From: DATGQT01 sp033720695
GTDB taxonomy: Bacteria; Bacteroidota; Rhodothermia; Rhodothermales; Rubricoccaceae
Direction of reading: 5' to 3'
DNA: 6,745 nucleotides
Assembly (NCBI GenBank): GCA_033720695.1
Contig: JAWWCA010000196.1
Span: forward strand, 1 to 6,745
Shown here: piece after piece, positions 1 through 5,214 of the stretch
How the letters are laid out: the number at the start of each line of letters is the position of its first letter
Numbering within the stretch: position 1 is the first letter of the stretch
Notes under the pieces: model-generated
Databases searched by the model: none
The model's input: only the letters and a program-made list of their open reading frames with translations
Told to the model about the DNA's origin: nothing
Position numbers and translations under genes: made by a program

Positions 1-627
1 GAGCTCGTTGTGGAGCTCGGCCGCGCGCGCGGCGAAGGCCTCCTCGATGGGCTCGAACGACGCCTGCCCCTTGTCGTCGAACCGGATCTGCTTCATGAGC
101 AGGACGTCGATGATGGTGCGGGTGCCGGCGCCGCCGGGGAGTTGGACCGGCGTCGCGGCCCGTCCGAAACGCTCCTGCATCTTCGCGAGGGCGGAGTCGA
201 AGTCGGCGCCCTGGGTGTCGAGCCGGTTGAGCACGAACATCGCGGGCGTCTCGGTCCGCTCGCAGTAGCTCCACGCCTGCTCGGTCCCCACCTGCACGCC
301 CTCGGCCGCGTCGATGACGAAGACGGCGGTGTCGGCCACCTTCAGCGCGGCGACGGTCTCGCCCACGAAGTCGAGGTAGCCGGGGGTGTCGAGGACATTG
401 ATCTTGTGGCCCTCCCACTCGGCGTGGAGCAGCGACGTGAACACGCTCATCTGGCGCTCCTTCTCGGACGGGTGGTAGTCCGAGACCGTGTTGCCCTCCC
501 CGATCGATCCCATGCGGGGGATGGCGCCCGCGCTGAGGAGCATGGCCTCGGCGAGCGTCGTCTTCCCGCTGCCCTGGTGCCCGACGAGGGCGACGTTGCG
601 GACGTGGTCGGCGTCGTAGACTTGCAT
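1..627 (-). CDS. Elongation factor G paralogue, EF-G-2 type (N-terminal 209 residues; 3' end outside window)
   Basis: This is a translational GTPase, expected to act on the ribosome in the cytoplasm. The frame is open for 209 codons from the ATG at 627 and runs off the window start, so only the G domain is seen. Visible motifs are the P-loop GHQGSGKT (residues 16-23), a switch I region ending EKERQMSV (55-62), DTPGYLDF (80-87), and NRLD (134-137) in the place of NKxD. The P-loop, the EGNTVSDY stretch (44-51) and the Tyr after DTPG resemble Thermus thermophilus EF-G-2 as I recall it, rather than canonical EF-G, which has GHIDAGKT and DTPGH. The role is therefore probably an accessory or alternative EF-G; its cellular task is not established here. 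No Shine-Dalgarno precedes the start; the leader is CT-rich with CCACCTCC directly before ATG. It is transcribed divergently from tsaB. Family assignment is firm, the subtype fairly firm. Confidence 0.9.
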   Translation of the reverse strand, partial: MQVYDADHVRNVALVGHQGSGKTTLAEAMLLSAGAIPRMGSIGEGNTVSDYHPSEKERQMSVFTSLLHAEWEGHKINVLDTPGYLDFVGETVAALKVADTAVFVIDAAEGVQVGTEQAWSYCERTETPAMFVLNRLDTQGADFDSALAKMQERFGRAATPVQLPGGAGTRTIIDVLLMKQIRFDDKGQASFEPIEEAFAARAAELHNEL

Positions 628-643
628 GGAGGTGGGGAGTTGA

Positions 644-657
644 GCGGCCGAGGCCGC
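644..657. repeat. Short perfect inverted repeat in the EF-G leader
   Basis: GCGGCC (644-649) pairs with GGCCGC (652-657) around two bases. It would lie in the untranslated leader of the EF-G transcript, about 17 nt ahead of its start codon. With a 2-nt gap it cannot form a tight hairpin without opening a pair, so it may be no more than a GC-rich palindrome or a protein site. Confidence 0.3.
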
Positions 658-675
658 GTGTTAACCTGACGTGAA

Positions 676-701
676 GGGGCGCCCAAGATAGCGGGCGCCC
701 C
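676..701. repeat. Perfect 9-bp inverted repeat around the candidate -7 box
   Basis: GGGGCGCCC (676-684) and GGGCGCCCC (693-701) are exact reverse complements around an 8-nt spacer (685-692). The arms flank, and one arm overlaps by two bases, the candidate -7 box of the EF-G gene. It is therefore better read as an operator for a dimeric regulator than as a terminator. No T-run follows it on either strand, and both flanking genes start rather than end here. GC-rich DNA produces such repeats by chance more often than average. Confidence 0.5.
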
Positions 702-713
702 TCCCGGGTTCAA
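683..713 (-). promoter_or_regulatory. Candidate Bacteroidota-type promoter of the EF-G paralogue
   Basis: On the minus strand TTG (713-711) is followed after 20 nt by TATCTTGG (690-683). This matches five of the six fixed positions of the Bacteroidota -7 box TAnnTTTG and has plausible spacing for a -33 TTG element. It would give a leader of roughly 40-50 nt before the ATG at 627. The -7 box lies in the loop and edge of the inverted repeat at 676-701. The call is from motif reading only; the very GC-rich surroundings make the AT-rich box stand out. Confidence 0.45.
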
Positions 714-825
714 GAGGATCGGCCCGCGTACACGGCCGGCGGCGACGGGCGAGCGGGCAGCCCCCTGCCCTCCTCAGAAACTCCGCCCTTCGCTCGCCGT
801 CCACTGCTCACCGTCCACGGATCCC

Positions 826-1536
826 ATGCTTCTCCTCGCCATCGAGACGGCCACCGACGTGTGCAGCGCCGCCCTCCACGACGGCCGCCGCGCCCTCGCC
901 GACGCCTCGGTCCGGGTGCCACGCTCGCACGCCGCGCGCCTCGCCCCCCTCGTCCGCGACCTCCTCGCCCACGTCGGCGCCGCGCCGCCCGATCTCGACG
1001 CCGTCGCCGTCTCCGCAGGGCCGGGCTCGTACACCGGTCTCCGGATCGGCGCGAGCACGGCGAAGGGGCTGGCCGTGGCCACCGGCGCGGCGCTCGTCGC
1101 CGTCCCTTCGCTCGACGCGATGGCGCGGGCCGCCTGGCCCGTGGCCGGCCTCGACCCCATCCTCGCCGCGTTCCCGTCCCGGCGTGGCGAGGTCTATGCC
1201 GCGCCGTTCCGCCCCGAGGCCGACGGCCTCGTCCCCCTCGAAGGACCCGCTGCGCGCGTGCTCGACGAGGTCGCCACCTGGGTGCCCAGCGGCCCCTCCT
1301 TCGCGCTCGTCGGGCCCGGTGCGGAGGCGATTGCGGCGGCGCTGGCGCGCGCCGGCCGGACGGGCGTCCGCCTCATCGAGGCGCACGCGTCGGCCGTCCA
1401 CGTGGCCGCCCTCGGCGCCGGCCGCTTCGAGCGCGGCCAGACGGAGGACGTGGCGGCCTGGGAGCCGTTCTACCTCAACGCCGTCGTGGCCCAGCCGCCA
1501 CGACCTATCTTTGGGGCGGAGCAGGACGCCGGCTGA
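826..1536 (+). CDS. tsaB: tRNA threonylcarbamoyladenosine biosynthesis protein TsaB (YeaZ)
   Basis: TsaB is the scaffold partner of TsaD in the TsaB-TsaD-TsaE complex, which transfers the threonylcarbamoyl group to A37 of ANN-decoding tRNAs (t6A) in the cytoplasm. The 236-residue product is close to the usual length (E. coli about 231). It shows the ASKHA-fold start MLLLAIETAT (1-10), the SH pair at 34-35, the family signature SAGPGSYTGLRIG (63-75) and the C-terminal WEPFYLN (212-218). The start is fixed by the family N-terminus; alternative upstream starts are not needed. No Shine-Dalgarno is present, and the leader is pyrimidine-rich. It is the first gene after the divergent region and is followed 59 nt later by accD. 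The final codons (Ile-Phe-Gly, 1507-1515) include an unusual TTT that belongs to a candidate promoter. TsaD and TsaE are not in the window. Confidence 0.95.
   Translation: MLLLAIETATDVCSAALHDGRRALADASVRVPRSHAARLAPLVRDLLAHVGAAPPDLDAVAVSAGPGSYTGLRIGASTAKGLAVATGAALVAVPSLDAMARAAWPVAGLDPILAAFPSRRGEVYAAPFRPEADGLVPLEGPAARVLDEVATWVPSGPSFALVGPGAEAIAAALARAGRTGVRLIEAHASAVHVAALGAGRFERGQTEDVAAWEPFYLNAVVAQPPRPIFGAEQDAG
1506..1513 (+). promoter_or_regulatory. Candidate promoter -7 box for accD inside the tsaB 3' end
   Basis: TATCTTTG is a perfect match to the Bacteroidota -7 box TAnnTTTG, 82 nt ahead of the accD start. It is spelled by the codons for the last Pro-Ile-Phe-Gly of TsaB. These include TTT for Phe, while the other Phe codons of that gene are TTC. 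I see no clear TTG element about 20 nt upstream (around 1483-1486 the sequence reads GTCG), so the promoter may be weak. If active, accD and the genes below it can be transcribed independently of tsaB with a roughly 75-nt CT-rich leader. Confidence 0.45.
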
Positions 1537-1595
1537 CGGGGCGCCGCCGCCTCACCTCCCTCTCGTCCACCACCTCCCGCTCACCCCTCGATCTC

Positions 1596-2498
1596 ATGGC
1601 TTGGTTCAAGCGGCAGTCGGCCGGCATCCAGACGAAGAAGCACGAGCAGAACGAGACGCCCGAGGGGTACTGGATCAAGTGCCCCGAGTGCAGCCACATC
1701 ACGAGCCGCCGGGAGCTGGAGGACCTGCTCCAGGTGTGTCCGAAGTGTGGGCACCACCACCCCATGAGCGGCCTCGGCTTCTTCCGCCTCATCTTCGACG
1801 AGGGCCGGTTTGAGCGCCATGACACCCACCTCCGCTCCGTCGACCCCCTCGACTTCGTGGACCGGAAGACGTACGAGGCCCGCATCGAAGCGGCGGAGCG
1901 GTCGAGCGGGCTCAACGACGCGGCCGTGGCCGCGACGGGCACCGTGGGCGGGCACCCGCTCTCGGCGGCGGCCATGGACTTCTCGTTCATCGGCGGCTCG
2001 ATGGGCTCGGTCGTCGGCGAGGTCGTCACGCGGGCGATCCGGCGGGCGACCGAGGAGGACCGGGCGCTCCTGATCATCAGCCAGTCGGGCGGCGCGCGCA
2101 TGATGGAGGGGGCGCTCTCGCTGATGCAGATGGCCAAGACGAGCGCGAATCTCGCCCTCCTCGCCGAGAAGCGGCTCCCCTTCTTCTCGCTCATGACGCA
2201 CCCCACGACGGGCGGGGTCACCGCCTCATTCGCCATGCTGGGCGACTTCAACCTCGCCGAGCCGGGCGCGCTCATCGGCTTCGCGGGCCCGCGCGTCATC
2301 CGGGAGACGATCGGCCGGGATCTCCCGAAGGGGTTCCAGCGGGCCGAGTTCCTCGTGGAGCAGGGGTTCGTGGACCTCCTCGTCCCGCGGCCCGAGCTGC
2401 GCGAGACGCTCATCGGCCTGCTCGACCAGCTCTTCGAGCACCGCCAGCGGGAGGTCGAGCCGGAGCCGGTGGCGGTCGGCAATGGGCGCGCCGGCTGA
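1596..2498 (+). CDS. accD: Acetyl-CoA carboxylase, carboxyltransferase subunit beta
   Basis: AccD is the beta half of the carboxyltransferase that, with AccA, moves the carboxyl group from carboxybiotin-AccB to acetyl-CoA, making malonyl-CoA for fatty-acid synthesis in the cytoplasm. The 300-residue product matches the family length (E. coli 304). It has the N-terminal four-cysteine zinc ribbon CPEC (29-32) and CPKC (48-51), then the crotonase-like domain with SGGARM (164-169), TTGGVTASFA (204-213) and GFAGPRVI near residue 230. All zinc cysteines and the glycine-rich oxyanion motifs are intact. The start is chosen at MAWFKR, the typical AccD N-terminus; the frame stays open far upstream, but that part is an Arg/Pro-rich shadow of tsaB. 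The start lacks a Shine-Dalgarno; the leader holds two CACCTCC stretches. accA is not in the window. The lipase gene follows after 9 nt. Confidence 0.97.
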   Translation: MAWFKRQSAGIQTKKHEQNETPEGYWIKCPECSHITSRRELEDLLQVCPKCGHHHPMSGLGFFRLIFDEGRFERHDTHLRSVDPLDFVDRKTYEARIEAAERSSGLNDAAVAATGTVGGHPLSAAAMDFSFIGGSMGSVVGEVVTRAIRRATEEDRALLIISQSGGARMMEGALSLMQMAKTSANLALLAEKRLPFFSLMTHPTTGGVTASFAMLGDFNLAEPGALIGFAGPRVIRETIGRDLPKGFQRAEFLVEQGFVDLLVPRPELRETLIGLLDQLFEHRQREVEPEPVAVGNGRAG

Positions 2499-2505
2499 GG
2501 AGCCG
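2492..2505 (+). promoter_or_regulatory. Hairpin holding the accD stop and the next gene's ribosome binding site
   Basis: CGGCT (2492-2496) can pair with AGCCG (2501-2505) around the loop GAGG (2497-2500). The accD stop TGA (2496-2498) lies in it. GAGGAG (2497-2502) is a good Shine-Dalgarno 5 nt before the ATG at 2508, the clearest one in the window. The hairpin would partly hide this site until ribosomes finishing accD open it, which suggests translational coupling. The stem is only 5 bp and this is inference. Confidence 0.4.
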
Positions 2506-2507
2506 CC

Positions 2508-3356
2508 ATGCAGCACACCCCCGGCACGCTCCCGGCCCACGACGGGCTCGCCCTCTTCACGCGCCGGTGGTGGCCCGACCGCGAGGCCCGCGCCGTGGTC
2601 CTGCTCGTCCACGGCATCGGCGAGCACAGCGGGCGCTACGCCTACCCCGCCGCCCACCTCCTCCTCCACGACGTCGCCGTGCTGGCCTACGACCATCGGG
2701 GCCACGGGCAGTCGGAGGGGCTCCGGACGTACGTGGACGACTTCGAGGAGTACGTGAGCGACCTCGCGCTCGTGCATGAATGGGCGGAGCGAGAGGCCGG
2801 GGACCTCCCCTTTTTCTTGATGGGGCACTCCCTCGGCGGTCTCATCGTCGCCCGGTACCTCGTGGACCGGCGTCCCGAGGGGTTACGGGGCGTCATCCTC
2901 TCCTCCCCGGCCCTCCAGATCCCCAGCGACCTCTCGCCCTTGCTCCAGCGGCTCAGCGGCGTCCTCAGCCGGCTCGTCCCCCGCCTCCGCCTCACACGCC
3001 TCGACCTCACCCACCTCTCGCGTGACCCGCGCGTCCGCCGCGCCTACGAGGAGGACCCCCTCACCGACAAGAAGGGGGTCCGCGCGCGCCTGGGCGCCGA
3101 GGTCCTGGAGACGACGCGGCTCGTCCGCCAACACCCCGAGGCGTTCACCGCCCCCCTCCTCCTCTTCCACGGCACGGCCGACAGGATCACCGACCCCGAC
3201 GGCTCGCGCTGGCTCCACACAAACGCCCCGAGCGAGGACAAGACGCTCCGCCTCTACGAGGGGCTCTACCACGAGACAATGAATGAGCCCGAGCGCGAAC
3301 AGGTCTTGGACGATCTCGTGGCCTGGATCCACGCCCGCGCCGCGCCGCCGTCATGA
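2508..3356 (+). CDS. Alpha/beta hydrolase, monoacylglycerol lipase-like (Hydrolase_4/S33 group)
   Basis: This is a probable cytoplasmic serine esterase acting on lysophospholipids or monoacylglycerols; the substrate is inferred from family resemblance. The 282-residue product has the oxyanion-loop motif HGIGEHSGRY (35-44), the YDHRGHGQSEG stretch (61-71), the nucleophile elbow GHSLGG (106-111, Ser108), the acidic residue in HGTADRI (Asp225) and the histidine in GLYHETMNEPE (His255). The complete Ser-Asp-His triad in the usual order, and the HGxxEHSGRY and HExxNEPE signatures, fit the bacterial and human monoglyceride lipase family. There is no signal peptide. A cap region lies between about 135 and 210. 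It starts 9 nt after accD with a good Shine-Dalgarno, and its stop overlaps the next gene's start (ATGA). Position next to accD suggests lipid turnover, but this is not proof of a shared pathway. Confidence 0.88.
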   Translation: MQHTPGTLPAHDGLALFTRRWWPDREARAVVLLVHGIGEHSGRYAYPAAHLLLHDVAVLAYDHRGHGQSEGLRTYVDDFEEYVSDLALVHEWAEREAGDLPFFLMGHSLGGLIVARYLVDRRPEGLRGVILSSPALQIPSDLSPLLQRLSGVLSRLVPRLRLTRLDLTHLSRDPRVRRAYEEDPLTDKKGVRARLGAEVLETTRLVRQHPEAFTAPLLLFHGTADRITDPDGSRWLHTNAPSEDKTLRLYEGLYHETMNEPEREQVLDDLVAWIHARAAPPS

Positions 3357-4288
3357 GCCCGTCGCCGCCGGTGGAGGCCTCCTTCGCGCTCGCCCTCCTG
3401 GACCTCGACGGCGTCGGGCGCGTGACGGCCCACCGCATCCTCGGCCGGTTCCCCACGCTCGACGCCCTCCGCGACTGCCCGCGCGAGCAACTCCTCCTCC
3501 GTCTCAAAGGGCTCCCCCACGCCGAGCGCACCGTCGGCATCCTCCACGACGACGCGGCCTTCGGGCCCCACCTCGACCGCGCGAGCGCGGCCGTCGCGGA
3601 GATGGCCGCGCGGCGGATCGCCGTCGTCGTTCCCGGGCACCCGCACTGGCCGGCCGCCCTCGACGCCCTGCCCCCCGGCGACCGCCCCGTCGCGCTCTAC
3701 GCCTTCGGCGACGCAGCGCGTCTCGCGGCGCGCCCTGTCGCGCTGTTCGGCCGGGCGCCGCTCCCAGCCGACGCCTTCGAAGCGTCGCAGGGGCTGGCCG
3801 AACGGCTCCTCGCCGAGGGGCTCCCGCTCGCCTGCGGCGCCGACCCCGGGTTCGACGTGGCGCTCCACAAGCGCTCCGTGGCCGCCGGCGCGGGGTGCGT
3901 CATGGTGGCCCGCACGGGGCTCGCCCGCATCGACGGGCCGGCGCGGCCCAGCGTGGCGGCCGCCGTGAAGGCGGGCGGCGTCCTCGTCTCCCCCTTCCCC
4001 CCGACGCACGGGCCGTTCGACCACGACGACCGCGAGCGGGCGCTCGTCCAGGCCGCGCTCGCCGGGCCCGCCGCGTTCTTCGCGCCCACCGAGGGGTCTC
4101 CGGAGGCGAAGGCGCTGGGGTGGGCGCTGGAGGCCGGCCGGCCCGTCTTCGGCGTCGAGGGGGACCCCGCCGCCGACGCCCCGCTCCTCCACTTCTCCGA
4201 GCGCGTCCACCGCCTCGCCCGCCCCGTGGACCTCGACTGGGTCGTCGCCGCGGCTCGCGCCGGCCTGCCCGAAGGCGAGGGGTCCTGA
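3353..4288 (+). CDS. Divergent DprA/Smf-like DNA-processing family protein
   Basis: DprA proteins bind single-stranded DNA and load RecA during transformation; whether this one does is unclear. The 311-residue product follows the DprA plan. It has an N-terminal helix-hairpin-helix-like segment (ALLDLDGVGRVTAHRIL, 14-30), then PHWPAALDALP (97-107, like the family's YPxxL), then a Rossmann-like domain with VALFGR (129-134, where DprA has VAIVGSR). LACGADPGFDVALH (159-172) sits in the place of SGxAxGIDxxAH, GGVLVSPFPP (208-217) resembles GxLLSExPPG, and GRPVFGVEGD (262-271) resembles GRxVFAVPG. The key FPxRNRII stretch is replaced by FDHDDRERALV (222-232). The C-terminal winged-helix domain of many DprAs appears absent. 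Its ATG overlaps the lipase stop by 4 nt and has no Shine-Dalgarno, so translation is probably coupled. It could be a degenerate DprA or another LOG/Rossmann nucleotide-binding protein. Confidence 0.72.
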   Translation: MSPSPPVEASFALALLDLDGVGRVTAHRILGRFPTLDALRDCPREQLLLRLKGLPHAERTVGILHDDAAFGPHLDRASAAVAEMAARRIAVVVPGHPHWPAALDALPPGDRPVALYAFGDAARLAARPVALFGRAPLPADAFEASQGLAERLLAEGLPLACGADPGFDVALHKRSVAAGAGCVMVARTGLARIDGPARPSVAAAVKAGGVLVSPFPPTHGPFDHDDRERALVQAALAGPAAFFAPTEGSPEAKALGWALEAGRPVFGVEGDPAADAPLLHFSERVHRLARPVDLDWVVAAARAGLPEGEGS

Positions 4289-4293
4289 GCGGC

Positions 4294-5202
4294 ATGGCGC
4301 CTCCCTCCCACCTCCTCTTCGTGTTCCTCGACGGCGTCGGGCTCGGGCCGCCGGGCGCGATGAACCCCCTCACGGCCCGTCCGCTCCCAGCCTTCCGCCG
4401 CCTCGCGGGCGGCGCGGACTGGAGCGCCGTCGCTCCGGCGACGCGCACCCCTGCGCACGTCTTCCGGTCGCTCGACGCCACCCTCGGGCTGGAGGGCCTG
4501 CCGCAGAGCGGGACGGGGCAGGCCTCCCTCTTCTCCGGGGTCAACTGCGCCGCCCTCGCCGGGCGCCACTTCGGGCCGTACCCGCACTCGACGTCGAAGC
4601 CGGTGCTGGAGGCGGAGAGCGTCTTCGCCCGCCTCCGGAGGGCCGGTCACGCGGCCGGCGACCTCGCCTTCGCGAACGCCTACCCCGATCGGTTCTTCCG
4701 CTACGCCGAGGGCCGGAGCCGGTGGACCGTCACGACGTTCAGCTGCCGCGCGTCCGGCGTCCGCCTCCGGACGGCCGCGGACCTCCGCGCCGGACGCGCC
4801 CTCGCCGCCGACCTCACCGCCGCCGGCTGGCCGGGCGCCGAGGTCCCCGTCGTGTCCGAGGCGGAGGCCGGCGCCCGCCTCGCCCGCCTCGCGGCGGCCC
4901 ACCGGTTCACGCTGTTCGAGTACTTCCTCACCGACAAGGCCGGGCACGCGCAGGACGCCGCCCGCGCCGGGGCCGTCCTCGGTGCCCTCGACCGCTTCTT
5001 CGGCGCGCTCCTCGACGCCCGCGACCCGGGGACGCTCCTCGTCGTCTCCAGCGACCACGGCAACCTGGAGGACCTCTCGGTCAAGACGCACACGCGGCAC
5101 CCCGTCCCGCTCGTCGCCCTGGGCCCGAGGGCTGGCACGCTGGCGGATGCGGAGAGCCTCACCGACGTGACGCCGGGGCTCGTGGGCCTCCTGGCGCGCT
5201 AG
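4294..5202 (+). CDS. Alkaline phosphatase superfamily metalloenzyme, phosphoglycerate mutase-like (PF01676-type)
   Basis: This is a predicted two-metal phospho-transfer or phosphatase enzyme; the substrate is unknown. The 302-residue product carries the superfamily's metal ligands in order: Asp13 in FVFLDGVGLG (9-18), a nucleophile Thr74 in QSGTGQASLFSG (71-82), Asp214 and His218 in TDKAGH (213-218), Asp254-His255 in SSDHGNLED (252-260), and His266 or His269 in THTRHPVP (265-272). The DxxxH spacing and the DHGNxE motif match cofactor-independent phosphoglycerate mutase. That enzyme is about 510 residues with a large inserted transferase domain; this protein has room only for a small insert (about 95-195). 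It is therefore unlikely to be the glycolytic mutase; a phosphatase or phosphomutase role is possible. There is no signal peptide. It starts 5 nt after the DprA-like gene with only a distant GAGG. It ends at TAG, with a second in-frame TAG 12 nt later, tail to tail with the PAS gene. Confidence 0.82.
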   Translation: MAPPSHLLFVFLDGVGLGPPGAMNPLTARPLPAFRRLAGGADWSAVAPATRTPAHVFRSLDATLGLEGLPQSGTGQASLFSGVNCAALAGRHFGPYPHSTSKPVLEAESVFARLRRAGHAAGDLAFANAYPDRFFRYAEGRSRWTVTTFSCRASGVRLRTAADLRAGRALAADLTAAGWPGAEVPVVSEAEAGARLARLAAAHRFTLFEYFLTDKAGHAQDAARAGAVLGALDRFFGALLDARDPGTLLVVSSDHGNLEDLSVKTHTRHPVPLVALGPRAGTLADAESLTDVTPGLVGLLAR

Positions 5203-5214
5203 GCCTCCAGCTAG
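5199..5214. other. Convergent gene junction with shared double TAG stops
   Basis: The sequence CTAG-GCCTCCAG-CTAG lies between the two convergent genes. Because CTAG is a palindrome, each copy gives TAG on both strands. The plus-strand gene has in-frame TAG at 5200-5202 and 5212-5214; the minus-strand gene has in-frame TAG at 5213-5211 and 5201-5199. These are the only two CTAG tetramers I found in the window. CCTCCAG also occurs twice (5204-5210 and 5216-5222). No convincing terminator with a T-run is visible; GGCCT (5185-5189) and AGGCC (5201-5205) could form a weak 5-bp stem. Confidence 0.6.

Larger units (their letters stand above)
628..825. other. Divergent intergenic region between the EF-G paralogue and tsaB
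   Basis: This 198-bp stretch has no supportable gene. It must hold promoters for both divergent genes. It contains two inverted repeats (644-657 and 676-701) and a candidate minus-strand promoter (683-713). I could not find a convincing plus-strand promoter for tsaB; TTG at 640-642 followed 19 nt later by TAACCTGA matches the TAnnTTTG box poorly. The last 60 bases before tsaB are pyrimidine-rich and lack a Shine-Dalgarno sequence. Confidence 0.8.

Noticed and set aside
1..17. Two GAGCTC hexamers near the window start (1-6 and 12-17)
   Set aside because: They lie within EF-G coding sequence as Glu-Leu-type codons and show no wider repeat structure.
10..669. Plus-strand open frame opposite the EF-G gene
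   Set aside because: The minus strand carries clear GTPase motifs over the same bases; the plus-strand product has no recognisable feature.
640..669. Possible tsaB promoter, TTG (640-642) then TAACCTGA (662-669)
   Set aside because: Only three of six fixed positions of TAnnTTTG agree, and a sigma-70 reading is equally poor; not strong enough to annotate.
676..701. Reading the 9-bp inverted repeat as an intrinsic terminator
   Set aside because: Both neighbouring genes begin here rather than end, and no T-run follows on either strand; an operator or promoter element fits the position better.
861..1595. Upstream in-frame extension of accD through tsaB
   Set aside because: It is an Arg/Pro-rich shadow of tsaB; AccD family proteins begin near MAWFKR, and the resulting 300 residues match the family length.
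3266..4210. Minus-strand open frame of 314 codons opposite the DprA-like gene
   Set aside because: Its Gly/Glu/Arg-rich repetitive composition and lack of motifs fit a shadow frame. The plus-strand gene has overlapping ATGA coupling with its neighbour and DprA-like blocks.
3283..4293. Plus-strand open frame running in frame into the metalloenzyme gene, which might suggest a much longer N-terminus
   Set aside because: The upstream part is Arg/Pro-rich and overlaps the DprA-like gene in another frame. The typical superfamily N-terminus (FVFLDGVG) begins just after the ATG at 4294.
5185..5205. Weak stem GGCCT/AGGCC at the convergent junction as a terminator
   Set aside because: The stem is 5 bp with an 11-nt loop and no following T-run; it is not distinguishable from chance in GC-rich DNA.
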